DNA of 64,000 bases, from contig NZ_JAAOCA010000008.1 of the NCBI RefSeq assembly GCF_014694385.1, forward strand, positions 1-64,000, in the 5' to 3' direction. Every line of letters begins with the position of its first letter. The first letter of the stretch is position 1. This DNA is from Pseudomonas typographi (GTDB lineage Bacteria > Pseudomonadota > Gammaproteobacteria > Pseudomonadales > Pseudomonadaceae). The notes beneath the pieces were generated by a model. That model had not been told where the DNA came from and searched no databases. It saw nothing but the letters and a program-made list of their open reading frames with translations. The position numbers and the translations under genes are program-made. This document shows, piece after piece, positions 23,385-32,497 of this stretch.

Positions 23385-23618
23385 ATGGCAAAAGTGATCG
23401 CCGAAATTACCATGCGCCTACCTCGGCTGATGGAGGTCAGCGAGTACCGCAAGCTCCGGTACGCCGGCGGAAAGCCCAGTGTTCAGCAGATCAAGAAGTG
23501 GATTGATGAAGGCGAGCTGGTTGGCGAGGTCCGGGGCGGGATGTACTTTGTTGATCTTCACGCGGCCTGCCTCGGCTCCAACGACCCACTACTGGCCCAG
23601 ATGCTGGATATAGGTTGA
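23385..23618 (+). CDS. Excisionase-like protein
   Basis: A 77-aa protein beginning MAKVIAEITMRLPRLMEVSE with YAGGKPSVQQIKKWIDEGEL and VGEVRGGMYFVDL, the winged-helix pattern of phage excisionases that bend DNA and steer the integrase towards excision. It lies one base before the integrase start. The match is by pattern and context. Confidence 0.7.
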   Translation: MAKVIAEITMRLPRLMEVSEYRKLRYAGGKPSVQQIKKWIDEGELVGEVRGGMYFVDLHAACLGSNDPLLAQMLDIG

Positions 23619-23619
23619 T

Positions 23620-24756
23620 ATGTCACCGCGCCCACGCAAACCGACCAATCGGAAGCTGCCGCCGAACCTGTACCCGAACGGCAAGTATTTCCGGTACAAG
23701 AACCCCATCACGGGGAAGATGACGAGCATCAACGAGTCGCTGGACCGCGCCATTCACTTGGCCAAGGCCGCCAACGCCAAGCTGGCCCCACTAATGACTG
23801 ACAACGGGGCCATGCTGGAGACGATCACGGGCGACCGCCTGCCGAACATGAAGCTACTTATTGACCGGTTCGAGGTTGAATGGCTGCCTGAGCGGGGTTA
23901 TGCGAAGGGCACGCTCGGTGAGATCGGCTACAAGATCGAGCGGTATCGCAAGGACCTGGGCGACCGGCTAGTGGGCCAGATCGATGTAATGGAGGTGGCC
24001 AAGTATCTGGATCAGTTCAGCAACAACGCCTACACCAAGCATCGCGGCTTGCTGGTGAACGTCTTCGCCTTCGCGGTAGCAAAAGGTATGGCCGAGCGGA
24101 ACGTGGCCGAGCTTACCTTAGTGAAGAAGGAAGGCGAGAAGAAGCGCCAGCGGCACACCATGGAGGGGGTTCAAAAGATCCTCGATGCCGAAACCACGCC
24201 CGAATGGCTCAAGCGCGCGATCAAGCTGGGTCTGACCAGCCTCCAGCGCCGTGAAGATATCGTGACCTGGAAGAAGTCTGCGGTGGATCTGGAGGCGAAC
24301 ACTATCAAGGTGTCGCCCGGGAAGACTGAAGCCTACGGAAACCCCGTACACCTAAAGATCACCATGGGTAAGGCGCTGCGCGAAGTAGTGATGGAGTGCA
24401 TGAAGTCTCCGATCCTGTCGCCCTACCTGATCCACTATCGGCCCCGGGCGCGGCGGAAGGAACAGGTGGACGCGAAAGAGCACTGGACGGCTGTCACCCC
24501 CGACTATCTATCGAAAGGCTTCCGAAAAGCCAGGGATGAGGCACATGCCTACGACTACCTGCCAGCCCACGAACGACCAACTTTTCACGAGATACGGGCG
24601 TTGGGTTCCTGGCTCTATGAGCAGCAGAAATTCTCTACCGACTATGTTCAGGCGCTCATGGGGCACGCAACTCCCGAAATGACCGAGAGGTACCAGGACG
24701 GGCACGTAGTGAAGGAAATCCGGTACGTCGAGGTGAAGGCAGATCTGGCAATCTGA
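23620..24756 (+). CDS. int: Tyrosine-family phage integrase
   Basis: A 378-aa site-specific recombinase. The first 60 residues form a lambda-like arm-binding domain; a core-binding SAM-like domain follows; the catalytic domain shows Arg in LTSLQRREDIVTWKK, HEIR near residue 325, GHATPEM and the nucleophile tyrosine in MTERYQDG. It catalyses integration at the tRNA-Val site next to it and, with the excisionase-like partner, excision. The start lies just after the partner's stop. Confidence 0.96.
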   Translation: MSPRPRKPTNRKLPPNLYPNGKYFRYKNPITGKMTSINESLDRAIHLAKAANAKLAPLMTDNGAMLETITGDRLPNMKLLIDRFEVEWLPERGYAKGTLGEIGYKIERYRKDLGDRLVGQIDVMEVAKYLDQFSNNAYTKHRGLLVNVFAFAVAKGMAERNVAELTLVKKEGEKKRQRHTMEGVQKILDAETTPEWLKRAIKLGLTSLQRREDIVTWKKSAVDLEANTIKVSPGKTEAYGNPVHLKITMGKALREVVMECMKSPILSPYLIHYRPRARRKEQVDAKEHWTAVTPDYLSKGFRKARDEAHAYDYLPAHERPTFHEIRALGSWLYEQQKFSTDYVQALMGHATPEMTERYQDGHVVKEIRYVEVKADLAI

Positions 24757-24797
24757 CGGGCGGTAGGAGACGCGTTGACAGCGTCTGCGCGGTGGGG

Positions 24798-24830
24798 GTT
24801 TTGCAAAAGTTTTGCAAAAGTTTTGCAAAA
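24798..24830. repeat. Three tandem GTTTTGCAAAA repeats beside the attachment site
   Basis: Three exact 11-bp copies follow each other without gap at 24798, 24809 and 24820; each contains the palindrome TTTTGCAAAA. They lie between integrase stop and tRNA-Val. Arm-type integrase or excisionase binding sites are a reasonable reading. Confidence 0.8.
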
Positions 24831-24832
24831 AC

Positions 24833-24862
24833 AAAAGGGCGACCAGTTGGGATCGCCCTTCA
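24833..24862 (-). terminator. Terminator downstream of tRNA-Val
   Basis: AAGGGCGA / TCGCCCTT stem with a 10-base loop; on the minus strand it is followed by TTTTGTTTTT. It ends tRNA-Val transcription and may also block the integrase message from the other side. Confidence 0.8.
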
Positions 24863-24888
24863 ATCGCCCGGAAACCGGGGCTTTAAGC

Positions 24889-24965
24889 TGGTAGGCACAA
24901 TTGGACTCGAACCAACGACCCCCACCATGTCAAGGTGGTGCTCTAACCAACTGAGCTATGTGCCT
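24889..24965 (-). tRNA. tRNA-Val (GAC)
   Basis: A complete 77-nt cloverleaf: acceptor AGGCACA / TGTGCCT, D-arm GCTC-GAGC, anticodon loop TTGACAT, T-arm with TTCGAGT, encoded CCA. Its 3' end points to the prophage integrase, so the 3' half is the likely attB target. Confidence 0.96.
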
Positions 24966-25026
24966 GCTGTGGCGCGGCATTCTACGGCTTTTTCGGGCGC
25001 TGTCAACGAGCAGTTGCGCCAGGGGG

Positions 25027-25695
25027 CTATTGGGTGTGCTGGGCGTTCAGTGAACTGAACAACACCTCGCCCCCTTCGCTGCTGTAACCGGTGTTGTCCT
25101 GGGTATACACACCAGCCTTGAAGTACAGCGCTTCACTTTTCCAAGTTGAATTAAGGCGCGTACGGTAGGCCTCGCCATGTGCTCCCACAGACAAATCGCC
25201 GGCAGTGCCGAGGTGGATCATGTACTGGAAACGGCTGTTCATCGGTACGTCGTCAGCGACGGTAATTACCTGCGCTTCCGACTGGCTGGGCGAGCGCCGC
25301 AGTTTGGCGACGACTTTGCCGGTCTGGCGGCTGTCGCTGTATTGGTACTCGAGCTTTAGCAGCGGCTTGGTGCTTTCATAACAGTGGATTTGCCCGATCA
25401 CCACCCTGCCCGAAGACGGCACTTTACTCACTTTCACGGTGGCGCGTAGCAGGTTGTTGGCCTGAGTGAATTTCCAGTTGCGCAGGGAGCCATCTTCGAA
25501 GGTTTCGCGTAATTCGGTGCGCGGGTATATGGCATTGGCCGTTTTGCTCCCAGTGACGGGTGCCCAGAAAAACAGTTTGCCTTCTTTCGAGTTGAAGTAT
25601 TTATCGCTGTAACCCGACACCAACCGGGACGTGGCGATCGTTTTCGGAGGGCTGCCAACTGGGATGCTGAGGTTCCAAACCGCGAGGTCGATCAT
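25027..25695 (-). CDS. Alginate lyase, polysaccharide lyase family 7
   Basis: A 222-aa protein of the PL7 type. The three family motifs are present: RTELRE near residue 79, QIHCY, and YFKAGVYTQDN near the C-terminus; they hold the Arg, Gln, His and Tyr that act in beta-elimination of alginate. No signal peptide is seen, so it may be cytoplasmic or use another export route. It is a single gene next to tRNA-Val. Substrate (poly-M or poly-G) cannot be read from sequence. Confidence 0.93.
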   Translation of the reverse strand: MIDLAVWNLSIPVGSPPKTIATSRLVSGYSDKYFNSKEGKLFFWAPVTGSKTANAIYPRTELRETFEDGSLRNWKFTQANNLLRATVKVSKVPSSGRVVIGQIHCYESTKPLLKLEYQYSDSRQTGKVVAKLRRSPSQSEAQVITVADDVPMNSRFQYMIHLGTAGDLSVGAHGEAYRTRLNSTWKSEALYFKAGVYTQDNTGYSSEGGEVLFSSLNAQHTQ

Positions 25696-26099
25696 GGGTG
25701 AGCGATGCCTTGTATAAGAGCTGTATAAGGTATCCCTTTAAAATGGGGGCGGTCATCCAGATCAAACGAGACAGGTTTTATAGAAGCTGGGCTCAAAATT
25801 TAAAAACTATTTTTCATCTCCGAGTAAAAGCCTTTTGCCACCCTGGCAAAAGGCTTTTACGCTCCAGGCCTCTGGCCATCGCGCTTTGCTGGGCAAATAC
25901 CGTTCGTCGGCAATGCGGTGAGGTTTTCTGAACGGGCACACACATGCCGGGCTAGAGCGCTTTTTTGCGAAGCGTTCACCCCTGCGCCGGGCCACGTATA
26001 CAGGCCAAGCCGGTAATGAACAGCGATACCAGGCGGTGGGCGCAACTGAGTCGCAGCCATTGGGCAGGCCATAGCCGTGGCGAGGTTGCCCCCGGGGCG
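25696..26099. other. Intergenic stretch with a long perfect hairpin
   Basis: No gene is convincing; a 143-codon minus-strand frame here lacks a ribosome site and family likeness. The left third is AT-rich and should carry the alginate lyase promoter. A 16-bp perfect inverted repeat at 25824-25860 is the only marked structure. Confidence 0.5.
25824..25860. repeat. Perfect 16-bp inverted repeat with 5-base loop
   Basis: GTAAAAGCCTTTTGCC, loop ACCCT, then the exact complement. No T-run follows on either strand, so it is not a standard terminator. It lies 130-170 bases upstream of the alginate lyase start and 240 bases after lpxO. Confidence 0.85.
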
Positions 26100-27038
26100 T
26101 CAGCCGAAAAGCCAATACCCCACAAGGGTGAACACCAGCACGGCCAGCACCGGGCGGGCGATGCGATACCCCTTGGGGTACTTGCGCTTGAACTGCTTGA
26201 CATGGCCGCTGATGCGGTCGCTGGAGCGCTTGCTCCAAGCGTAGGCCTGGTTGATGCCACCCACGCGCTCGTCGTCGAGGTTCTGCGGGGCCGTGGCACG
26301 GCCAAGAAACGCGCTGACGCGGCGGTTGAGGCGGGTTATCAGGCGGTTCGACAACGGCCGCTCGATGTCACAGAACAAAATCACGCGGGTGTGCTCGGTT
26401 TCGTTCTTTACCCAATGCACGAACGTCTCGTCGAACATGACGTCTTCACCGTCGCGCCAGGCATAGGCCTGGCCGTCCACATAGATACGGCAGGCATCTG
26501 AGTTCGGTGTGCTCAGGCCCAGGTGGTAGCGCAACGAACCGGCGAATGGGTCGCGATGTGGGTTCAGGTGGCTGCCACCGGGCAACAAGGCGAACATCGC
26601 GCCCTTCACATTGGGAATCGAGTTCACCAGCTCGACGGTTTTCGGGCATAGGGCCTCGGCGGAAGGCAGCGCCTTGTCATACCACTTCAGGTAAAAACGC
26701 TTCCATCCCTTCTTGAAAAACGAACCGAAACCAGCATCGTTGTTTTTTTCCGCGGCGCGAATATAGCCTTCGTCGAACAAATGCATGGCTTCTTCACGAA
26801 TCACTTGCCAGTTGTTCTTGAGCACGTCGAGTTCGGGAAAGCGCGCGCGGTCCAGGTAAGGCTTGGATGGCACCCCGGAAAACACATACATCAGGGTGTT
26901 ATAAGGCGCGAACAACGCCGAATGGTTGACGAATTGACGCAAAACCGGCAAGCGTGCCTTACCGCGCAAGTGCACGTACAGGATGCTGCCGACGAACAGC
27001 AACAGCACCAGGGCCTTGGCGGCGAACGAGAGGGTCAT
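26100..27038 (-). CDS. lpxO: Lipid A 2-hydroxylase, LpxO family
   Basis: A 312-aa Fe(II)/2-oxoglutarate dioxygenase of the aspartyl/asparaginyl hydroxylase type that adds an OH to a secondary acyl chain of lipid A at the inner membrane. There is an N-terminal membrane helix (AAKALVLLLFVGSILYV) and a C-terminal one (PVLAVLVFTLVGYWLFG); the iron site shows as HRDPFAG and, later, FVHWVKNET. The ATG at 27038 is preceded by GGAGGAG; an upstream TTG is less likely. Membrane anchors at both ends fit LpxO. Confidence 0.93.
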   Translation of the reverse strand: MTLSFAAKALVLLLFVGSILYVHLRGKARLPVLRQFVNHSALFAPYNTLMYVFSGVPSKPYLDRARFPELDVLKNNWQVIREEAMHLFDEGYIRAAEKNNDAGFGSFFKKGWKRFYLKWYDKALPSAEALCPKTVELVNSIPNVKGAMFALLPGGSHLNPHRDPFAGSLRYHLGLSTPNSDACRIYVDGQAYAWRDGEDVMFDETFVHWVKNETEHTRVILFCDIERPLSNRLITRLNRRVSAFLGRATAPQNLDDERVGGINQAYAWSKRSSDRISGHVKQFKRKYPKGYRIARPVLAVLVFTLVGYWLFG

Positions 27039-27126
27039 GCGGGGCTCCTCCAAATGGGCAGTGCGGCATCATAAACCTGAAACGCCCTCGCCAAAACCTG
27101 CCATTGAGCACTGCAATTGCTCCAGC

Positions 27127-28425
27127 TCATGGTTTTTCCTCTTCTTGGTCCAAAGCCGCGCCCCCTGGCCCGCCAAGGTACCAGCCCAGCACTGCCCAAA
27201 GGGCGGCGCACCCAGCACCGATCAATGCCACCAGCCAGGCGCCCTCGCCAAGCGAGTCGAGTAGCGTCTTGGCCCAACCGCTGAGCGCATCGCCGGCGCG
27301 GTATACCACGGTATCGATGAAGTTCTTGGCCTTGTATTTGGTCTGTGCATTCAACGGCGCGAAGAGCATTTCCCGCCCCGGGCGGATGAACGCATACTCG
27401 CCGATGCGGCGCACGATCATCAAGCCGGCCAGCATGCCGAACGTGGGCAGCAGCGCAAGGCCGATAAAACCTACGCACATCACCACGGGCACCCCTGCCA
27501 GCAATATCCGCGGCCCCAGCCGCTGGGCGAGGCGGCCAGTGAGGAACAACTGCGAGAGCAGCGCACCGGCCTGCACGATCACATCGAGCACACCGAACAC
27601 ACGCACTTGTTGGTCACGGCTGGCGAAGCGCTCGGCGACCACCCTGGCCTGCTCGAAATACAAGAACGTGCTTACGCTGGCCAGCAACACCACGAACGCG
27701 CACATCGCCAGCAAATACGGCGAAGCCAACACGGTGGCCACACCACTGAACGGGTTGCCTGCCACCGGCTGCCGGGGGCTCTGCGCCGGCGCAGCGCCAG
27801 GCCGCCCTGCCCCGCCGGTTTCGCGCCAGCGCATCAGATACTGTTTAAGCCACAACGCCAACCCCAATAGCACGGCACTGCCCAGCGCCAGCCCGCTGGC
27901 ATCGAGCAGGCCCACCAGCGCTGTGCTCAAGGCCGGCCCGCACAAACCGCCCACACTGGCGCCGGCGGCGATGAAGGCAAACAACCGGCGGGCCTGGGCG
28001 GCGTCGAACACATCGGCCATCAAGCTCCAGGCCACCGACACCACGAACAGGTTGTACACCGAAACCCATACGTAAAATGTGCGCGCCAACGTCACATCGC
28101 CGCCACGCCAGGCGAATAGGGCGGCGAACCCCACCAGGTTCAGGCAGAAGAACCCGTAGGCCCAGTCGATGAAGCGCAAGCGCGGCACCACCGAATTGAG
28201 CCAAGCGAACAGCGGCACCGCCACCAGCATGGCGACGAAAGTGGCGGTGAACAGCCACTGCAGGTTCTGCACCCCCGCCTGCACGCCCATGGCCTCGCGA
28301 ACCGGGCGCAGCATGAAGTACCCGCTGAACAGGCAGAAAAACAACGTGAAGCCGGCCAGTGCCGGGGTGAGCTCTTCGCTGCGGGCGCCCATCGCACGCG
28401 CCAGGCGAGTAGCAATAACCGCCAT
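27127..28425 (-). CDS. MFS/NTP-translocase-like membrane transporter
   Basis: A 432-aa protein with about 12 membrane helices. The first segment FTLFFCLFSGYFMLRPVREA and the motif YFEQARVVAERF with RRIGEYAFIRPGREMLFAPL in the second half are features of the NTP/NDP exchange-type and related MFS proteins of proteobacteria. Substrate is unknown. It is followed upstream on the same strand by an aldo/keto reductase 12 bases away, so the two may share an operon. Confidence 0.8.
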   Translation of the reverse strand: MAVIATRLARAMGARSEELTPALAGFTLFFCLFSGYFMLRPVREAMGVQAGVQNLQWLFTATFVAMLVAVPLFAWLNSVVPRLRFIDWAYGFFCLNLVGFAALFAWRGGDVTLARTFYVWVSVYNLFVVSVAWSLMADVFDAAQARRLFAFIAAGASVGGLCGPALSTALVGLLDASGLALGSAVLLGLALWLKQYLMRWRETGGAGRPGAAPAQSPRQPVAGNPFSGVATVLASPYLLAMCAFVVLLASVSTFLYFEQARVVAERFASRDQQVRVFGVLDVIVQAGALLSQLFLTGRLAQRLGPRILLAGVPVVMCVGFIGLALLPTFGMLAGLMIVRRIGEYAFIRPGREMLFAPLNAQTKYKAKNFIDTVVYRAGDALSGWAKTLLDSLGEGAWLVALIGAGCAALWAVLGWYLGGPGGAALDQEEEKP

Positions 28426-28436
28426 GGCCGGGCCCC

Positions 28437-29348
28437 TCAGGCGAACACCTGGACGATGCGCGCACGCTGGGCGGCATCGGGCAACGCCCCCTGCCCAGCC
28501 AGCAGGTTGTCGAGCATGTAGCGAGGGTTCGAAGTGGCCGGAATCACTACCGTCACCGCCGGGTTAGCCAGCACGAACTTAAGCATCAACTGGGCCCACG
28601 AACTGGCTTGCAGCTCAACCTGGGCCCACGCGGGCACCGGCTGGCCCTGCACCTTAGGGAACAGGCGCCCGGCGCCGAACGGGCGGTTGGCGAGCACGGC
28701 GATGCCTTTGTCGGCGCACAACGGCAACAGGCGCTTCTCGGCATTGCGCTCGCTCACCGAGTAATTGAACTGCACGAAATCCACCGGCTCCTGGCGCAGC
28801 AGCTCGGCCAGCCTGTCCTGGGCCGACTCCAGGTAATGGGTGACGCCGATGTATCGGACCCGCCCCGCGGCCTTCAACGCACGCAAGGTCGCCAGGTGGG
28901 TTGCCGTATCGACAAGGTTGTGCACTTGGACCAGGTCGATGCGCTCGGTTTGCAGCGCCTCGAAGCTAGCCTCGATTTGCCTCGCGCCAGCCTCCTGCCC
29001 ACTGGCGGACACTTTGGTCGCTAGGAATACCCGGTCGCGCAGCCCAGCGCTGTGCACCAATTCGCCGCTGGCCGCTTCGGCCTGGCCGTAGCTGGGGGCG
29101 GTGTCGATCAGCCGCGCGCCACCACCGACGAAGGCTTGCATCACCTCCCGCAGCGGTGCCATGGCCGGGCCATCGTTGGGGTTCACATCGAAGGTTCGCG
29201 AAGTACCCAGGCCGATGATCGGCAGGCGCTCGCCGCTGGTCGGTATCGGCCGCTGGATCAATTCGGCCCCCCAAGCCGCGCGCGATAACAAAGGGTGGAG
29301 GGCGGCCGTGGCGGTAGCCATCTGGATAAGCTGGCGGCGGGTGGGCAT
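28437..29348 (-). CDS. Tat-exported aldo/keto reductase
   Basis: A 303-aa protein. The N-terminus MPTRRQLIQMATATAALHPL is a twin-arginine signal ending near AWGAE. The AKR barrel follows: GLGTSRTFDVNP, the catalytic Asp/Tyr in IDTAPSYGQAE, the Lys in FLATKVSA and the His in LVQVHN. It would be folded with NADPH and moved to the periplasm. Substrate unknown. Start ATG at 29348 is six bases after GAGG; GTG at 29351 is an alternative. Confidence 0.88.
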   Translation of the reverse strand: MPTRRQLIQMATATAALHPLLSRAAWGAELIQRPIPTSGERLPIIGLGTSRTFDVNPNDGPAMAPLREVMQAFVGGGARLIDTAPSYGQAEAASGELVHSAGLRDRVFLATKVSASGQEAGARQIEASFEALQTERIDLVQVHNLVDTATHLATLRALKAAGRVRYIGVTHYLESAQDRLAELLRQEPVDFVQFNYSVSERNAEKRLLPLCADKGIAVLANRPFGAGRLFPKVQGQPVPAWAQVELQASSWAQLMLKFVLANPAVTVVIPATSNPRYMLDNLLAGQGALPDAAQRARIVQVFA

Positions 29349-29369
29349 CACGGGCCTCGCGGGGTCAAT

Positions 29370-30341
29370 TCAGGGCTGAAGCTCCTGCTCGGTGAACAGG
29401 TCGGCGAATAGCATACTGCTCAGGTAACGCTCGCCGGAATCCGGCAGGATCACCACCAGGGTCTTGCCCTGCATCTCAGGTTTTTCCGCCAGGCGCACCG
29501 CGGCGGCCATGGCCGCGCCGCAGGAGATGCCGCATAGAATGCCCTCTTCGCGCATCAACCGCAGGGCCATGCTCTTCGCATCCTCATCAGTCACTTGCTC
29601 GACACGGTCGACCAGCGACAAGTCGAGGTTTTTCGGTACGAAGCCGGCCCCGATGCCCTGGATTTTATGTGGGGCGGGCTTGACCTCAAGCCCCGCCAAG
29701 GTTTGGCTGATCACCGGCGAGCCCACCGGTTCCACCGCCACCGACACGATCGACTTGCCGCAGGTGTGCTTGATATAGCGCGACACCCCAGTGATCGTGC
29801 CGCCGGTGCCGACACCGGCGACCAGCACATCCACCGCGCCGTCGGTGTCCCGCCAGATTTCCGGGCCCGTGGTTTTCTCGTGGATGGCCGGGTTGGCCGG
29901 GTTGTCGAATTGGCCCGGCAAGAAGTACCGCTCGCTGTCACGGGCCAACTCCTCGGCCTTTTCGATCGCGCCCTTCATGCCCTTGGCAGGCTCGGTCAGC
30001 ACCAACTCCGCACCCAACGCCTTGAGCACCTGGCGCCGCTCCAGGCTCATCGAAGCGGGCATGGTCAGCACCAGTTTATAACCACGGGCGGCAGCTACGA
30101 ACGCCAAGCCAATGCCGGTGTTGCCCGAAGTGGGCTCGACGATGGTCATGCCAGGCTTGAGGCGGCCGCTGCTTTCGGCGTCCCAGATCATGTTCGCGCC
30201 GATCCGGCACTTGACCGAATACCCAGGGTTACGCCCCTCTATCTTGGCCAGAATGGTGACGCCACGTGGCGCGATGCGGTTGATCTGCACCAATGGGGTA
30301 TTGCCGATGGAGTGGGCGTTGTCGGCATAGATGCGGCTCAT
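29370..30341 (-). CDS. cysK: Cysteine synthase A (O-acetylserine sulfhydrylase)
   Basis: A 323-aa PLP enzyme making L-cysteine from O-acetylserine and sulfide in the cytoplasm. The PLP lysine lies in [11 protein letters not shown], the substrate loop is [12 protein letters not shown], and the phosphate-binding loop is [16 protein letters not shown] near the C-terminus is typical. Length equals E. coli CysK (323). The ATG at 30341 has AAGGA upstream; the longer frame has no family match. Divergent from the DUF748-like gene. Confidence 0.96.
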   Translation of the reverse strand: MSRIYADNAHSIGNTPLVQINRIAPRGVTILAKIEGRNPGYSVKCRIGANMIWDAESSGRLKPGMTIVEPTSGNTGIGLAFVAAARGYKLVLTMPASMSLERRQVLKALGAELVLTEPAKGMKGAIEKAEELARDSERYFLPGQFDNPANPAIHEKTTGPEIWRDTDGAVDVLVAGVGTGGTITGVSRYIKHTCGKSIVSVAVEPVGSPVISQTLAGLEVKPAPHKIQGIGAGFVPKNLDLSLVDRVEQVTDEDAKSMALRLMREEGILCGISCGAAMAAAVRLAEKPEMQGKTLVVILPDSGERYLSSMLFADLFTEQELQP

Positions 30342-30467
30342 GAAGAGGTCCTTGTGCGTTGTGCGGTTCGTTGCAAAAGGGTAAGCCCGCGCCGAGCCGG
30401 GCGTCCAGTGGTCGAACGTCTGACACGCCGCGTAGTCCATCTATCCATATAACCTGGAAGCTCGCCG

Positions 30468-31544
30468 ATGAAACGTCGCTATAGCTGGCCGTTGTGGACC
30501 CTCGCCCTGATCGTCGTGTTACTGGTCGTGCTGCACCTGACATTGCCTATACTGGTGCGTAACTATCTCAACGATAAACTCGCCGACATGGGCGCCTACT
30601 CCGGCCATGTCACCGACGTAGACCTCGCGCTGTGGCGTGGGGCCTACCGCATCAATGGGCTGAAGATCGTCAAGCGCGACGGCCAGGTACCCGTGCCGCT
30701 GCTCGATGTGCCGATGATCGACCTTTCGGTAAGCTGGCACTCGCTGTGGTACGACCATGCCGTGGTGGCGGAAGTCACCTTCGCCAGCCCGGTGCTGAAT
30801 TTCGTCGACGGCGGCAAGAACAACGAAAAGGACAGCCAAACCGGTGAAGGCACCGACTGGCGGGCGCAGATGGACAAGCTGGTGCCCTTTACCCTCAACG
30901 AGGTTCGGGTGAACAACGGCACCATCGCCTTTCGTAACTTTCACTCCAAACCGCCGGTGGACCTGAAAGCCACCGAGATCAACGCCAGCCTGTTCAACCT
31001 GACCAACGTGGAGAACCCCAAAGGCTCGCGCGATGCGCGCTTCGAAGGCAACGCGAAGTTGTTCGGGCCCGCAGCCTTGGATGCCCGCGCCACCTTCGAC
31101 CCGATGAATAATTTCGAAGACTTCGACTTCCGCCTGCGTGTCACCGGTGTCGAGTTGCGCCGGCTCAACGATTTCGCCAGCGCCTATGGCAAATTCGACT
31201 TCAACGCAGGCTCCGGCGATGTGGTGGTCGAAGCCCAGGCGCGCAAGGGCATGCTCACCGGTTACATCAAGCCCCTGTTGCACGATGTGGACGTATTCAA
31301 CTGGCAGCAAGACGTCGAGGACCGTGACAAAAGCTGGTTCCGCTCGGTTTGGGAAGCGTTGGTCGGCGGCTCGGAAACCCTGCTGAAAAACCAGCGCAAA
31401 AACCAGTTCGCCACCCGCGTAGACCTGTCTGGCAGCGTGCACCAGCAAAACATCAGTGCGTTCGAAGCGGTTCTACAAATATTGCGCAATGGTTTTGTCC
31501 AAGCCTTCAATGCACGCTACGAGCAGGCACCGCCGCAACCGTGA
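30468..31544 (+). CDS. DUF748-type AsmA-like membrane-anchored protein
   Basis: A 358-aa protein with an N-terminal membrane helix (LWTLALIVVLLVVLHLTLPI) and a periplasmic beta-rich part typical of AsmA/DUF748 proteins (GHVTDVDLALWRGAYRINGL, then KLVPFTLNEVRVNNGTIAFR). Relatives are linked to outer-membrane lipid transport or envelope integrity; the role of this one is not known. It is followed by the MoxR/VWA pair. Confidence 0.82.
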   Translation: MKRRYSWPLWTLALIVVLLVVLHLTLPILVRNYLNDKLADMGAYSGHVTDVDLALWRGAYRINGLKIVKRDGQVPVPLLDVPMIDLSVSWHSLWYDHAVVAEVTFASPVLNFVDGGKNNEKDSQTGEGTDWRAQMDKLVPFTLNEVRVNNGTIAFRNFHSKPPVDLKATEINASLFNLTNVENPKGSRDARFEGNAKLFGPAALDARATFDPMNNFEDFDFRLRVTGVELRRLNDFASAYGKFDFNAGSGDVVVEAQARKGMLTGYIKPLLHDVDVFNWQQDVEDRDKSWFRSVWEALVGGSETLLKNQRKNQFATRVDLSGSVHQQNISAFEAVLQILRNGFVQAFNARYEQAPPQP

Positions 31545-31641
31545 CGGGCGTGCAGCTTGGCCAGGCCACCAGGCGGCGCTGAAATCCCCCCCGGCAGGGG
31601 TTATCATCGCAGCCATTACCGGTACCGCATGAGGACGAGCA

Positions 31642-32487
31642 ATGAAATTCGAAGGCACCCCAGCCTACGTCGCCACCGATGATCTGAAGCTTGCGGTAAA
31701 CGCGGCCATCACTTTGCAACGGCCGCTGTTGGTCAAGGGTGAACCGGGCACCGGCAAAACCCTGTTGGCCGAGCAGTTGGCCCAGGCCCTTGGCACCCGG
31801 CTGATCACATGGCACATCAAATCAACCACTAAGGCCCACCAGGGCCTGTACGAGTACGACGCGGTAAGCCGCCTGCGTGACTCGCAGCTGGGCATAGAGC
31901 GCGTGCACGACGTGCGCAACTACCTCAAAAAAGGCAAGCTGTGGGAAGCATTCGAAGCCCCAGAGCGCGTGGTGCTGTTGATCGATGAGATCGACAAGGC
32001 CGATATCGAATTCCCCAACGACCTGTTGCAGGAGCTCGACCGCATGGAGTTCTACGTCTACGAAACCGACGAGACCGTGCGCGCGCGCCACCGGCCGATC
32101 ATCATCATTACCTCGAACAACGAGAAGGAACTACCGGACGCATTCCTGCGCCGGTGTTTTTTCCATTACATCGCGTTCCCCGACCGCAGCACCCTGCAAA
32201 AAATCGTCGACGTGCATTTTCCGGGCATCAAGGCCACGCTGGTCAGCGAGGCGCTGGACGTATTCTTTGACGTGCGCAAGGTGCCGGGGCTCAAGAAAAA
32301 GCCTTCCACCTCCGAACTGGTGGATTGGCTCAAGCTGCTGATGGCCGATGACATCGGCGAGGCCGTGTTGCGCGAACGCGACCCAACCAAAGCCATTCCC
32401 CCGCTGGCAGGTGCCCTGGTGAAGAACGAGCAGGATGTACAGTTGCTCGAACGCTTGGCCTTCATGAGCCGGCGTGGCAACCGCTGA
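31642..32487 (+). CDS. MoxR-type AAA+ ATPase
   Basis: A 281-aa AAA+ protein. Walker A GEPGTGKTLLAEQ near residue 36, Walker B VVLLIDEIDKAD near residue 115, sensor 1 IIITSNNEKELPDAF, and arginine finger LRRCFFHYI are present. MoxR ATPases work as chaperones with a VWA partner to insert cofactors or activate complexes; that partner is encoded directly downstream. Confidence 0.93.
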   Translation: MKFEGTPAYVATDDLKLAVNAAITLQRPLLVKGEPGTGKTLLAEQLAQALGTRLITWHIKSTTKAHQGLYEYDAVSRLRDSQLGIERVHDVRNYLKKGKLWEAFEAPERVVLLIDEIDKADIEFPNDLLQELDRMEFYVYETDETVRARHRPIIIITSNNEKELPDAFLRRCFFHYIAFPDRSTLQKIVDVHFPGIKATLVSEALDVFFDVRKVPGLKKKPSTSELVDWLKLLMADDIGEAVLRERDPTKAIPPLAGALVKNEQDVQLLERLAFMSRRGNR

Positions 32488-32497
32488 GGGTGTGCCC

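Larger units (their letters stand above)
1..24930. mobile_element. Lambda-like siphophage prophage, right part, integrated at tRNA-Val
   Basis: Terminase, portal, head protease, holin, replication genes, Cro/CI immunity region, excisionase-like gene and tyrosine integrase run without a chromosomal gene between them. The integrase ends 133 bases from the 3' end of a tRNA-Val gene, the usual target of such integrases. The left end, with tail genes, endolysin and the other attachment site, lies outside the window. The exact right border is not visible because the second att copy is not in the window; the 3' part of the tRNA gene is the expected core. Gene order on both strands away from the repressor follows the lambda plan. 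Confidence 0.93.

Noticed and set aside
25807-26238. 143-codon minus-strand frame downstream of lpxO
   Set aside because: Overlaps the 3' end of lpxO, spans the perfect hairpin and has no family likeness.
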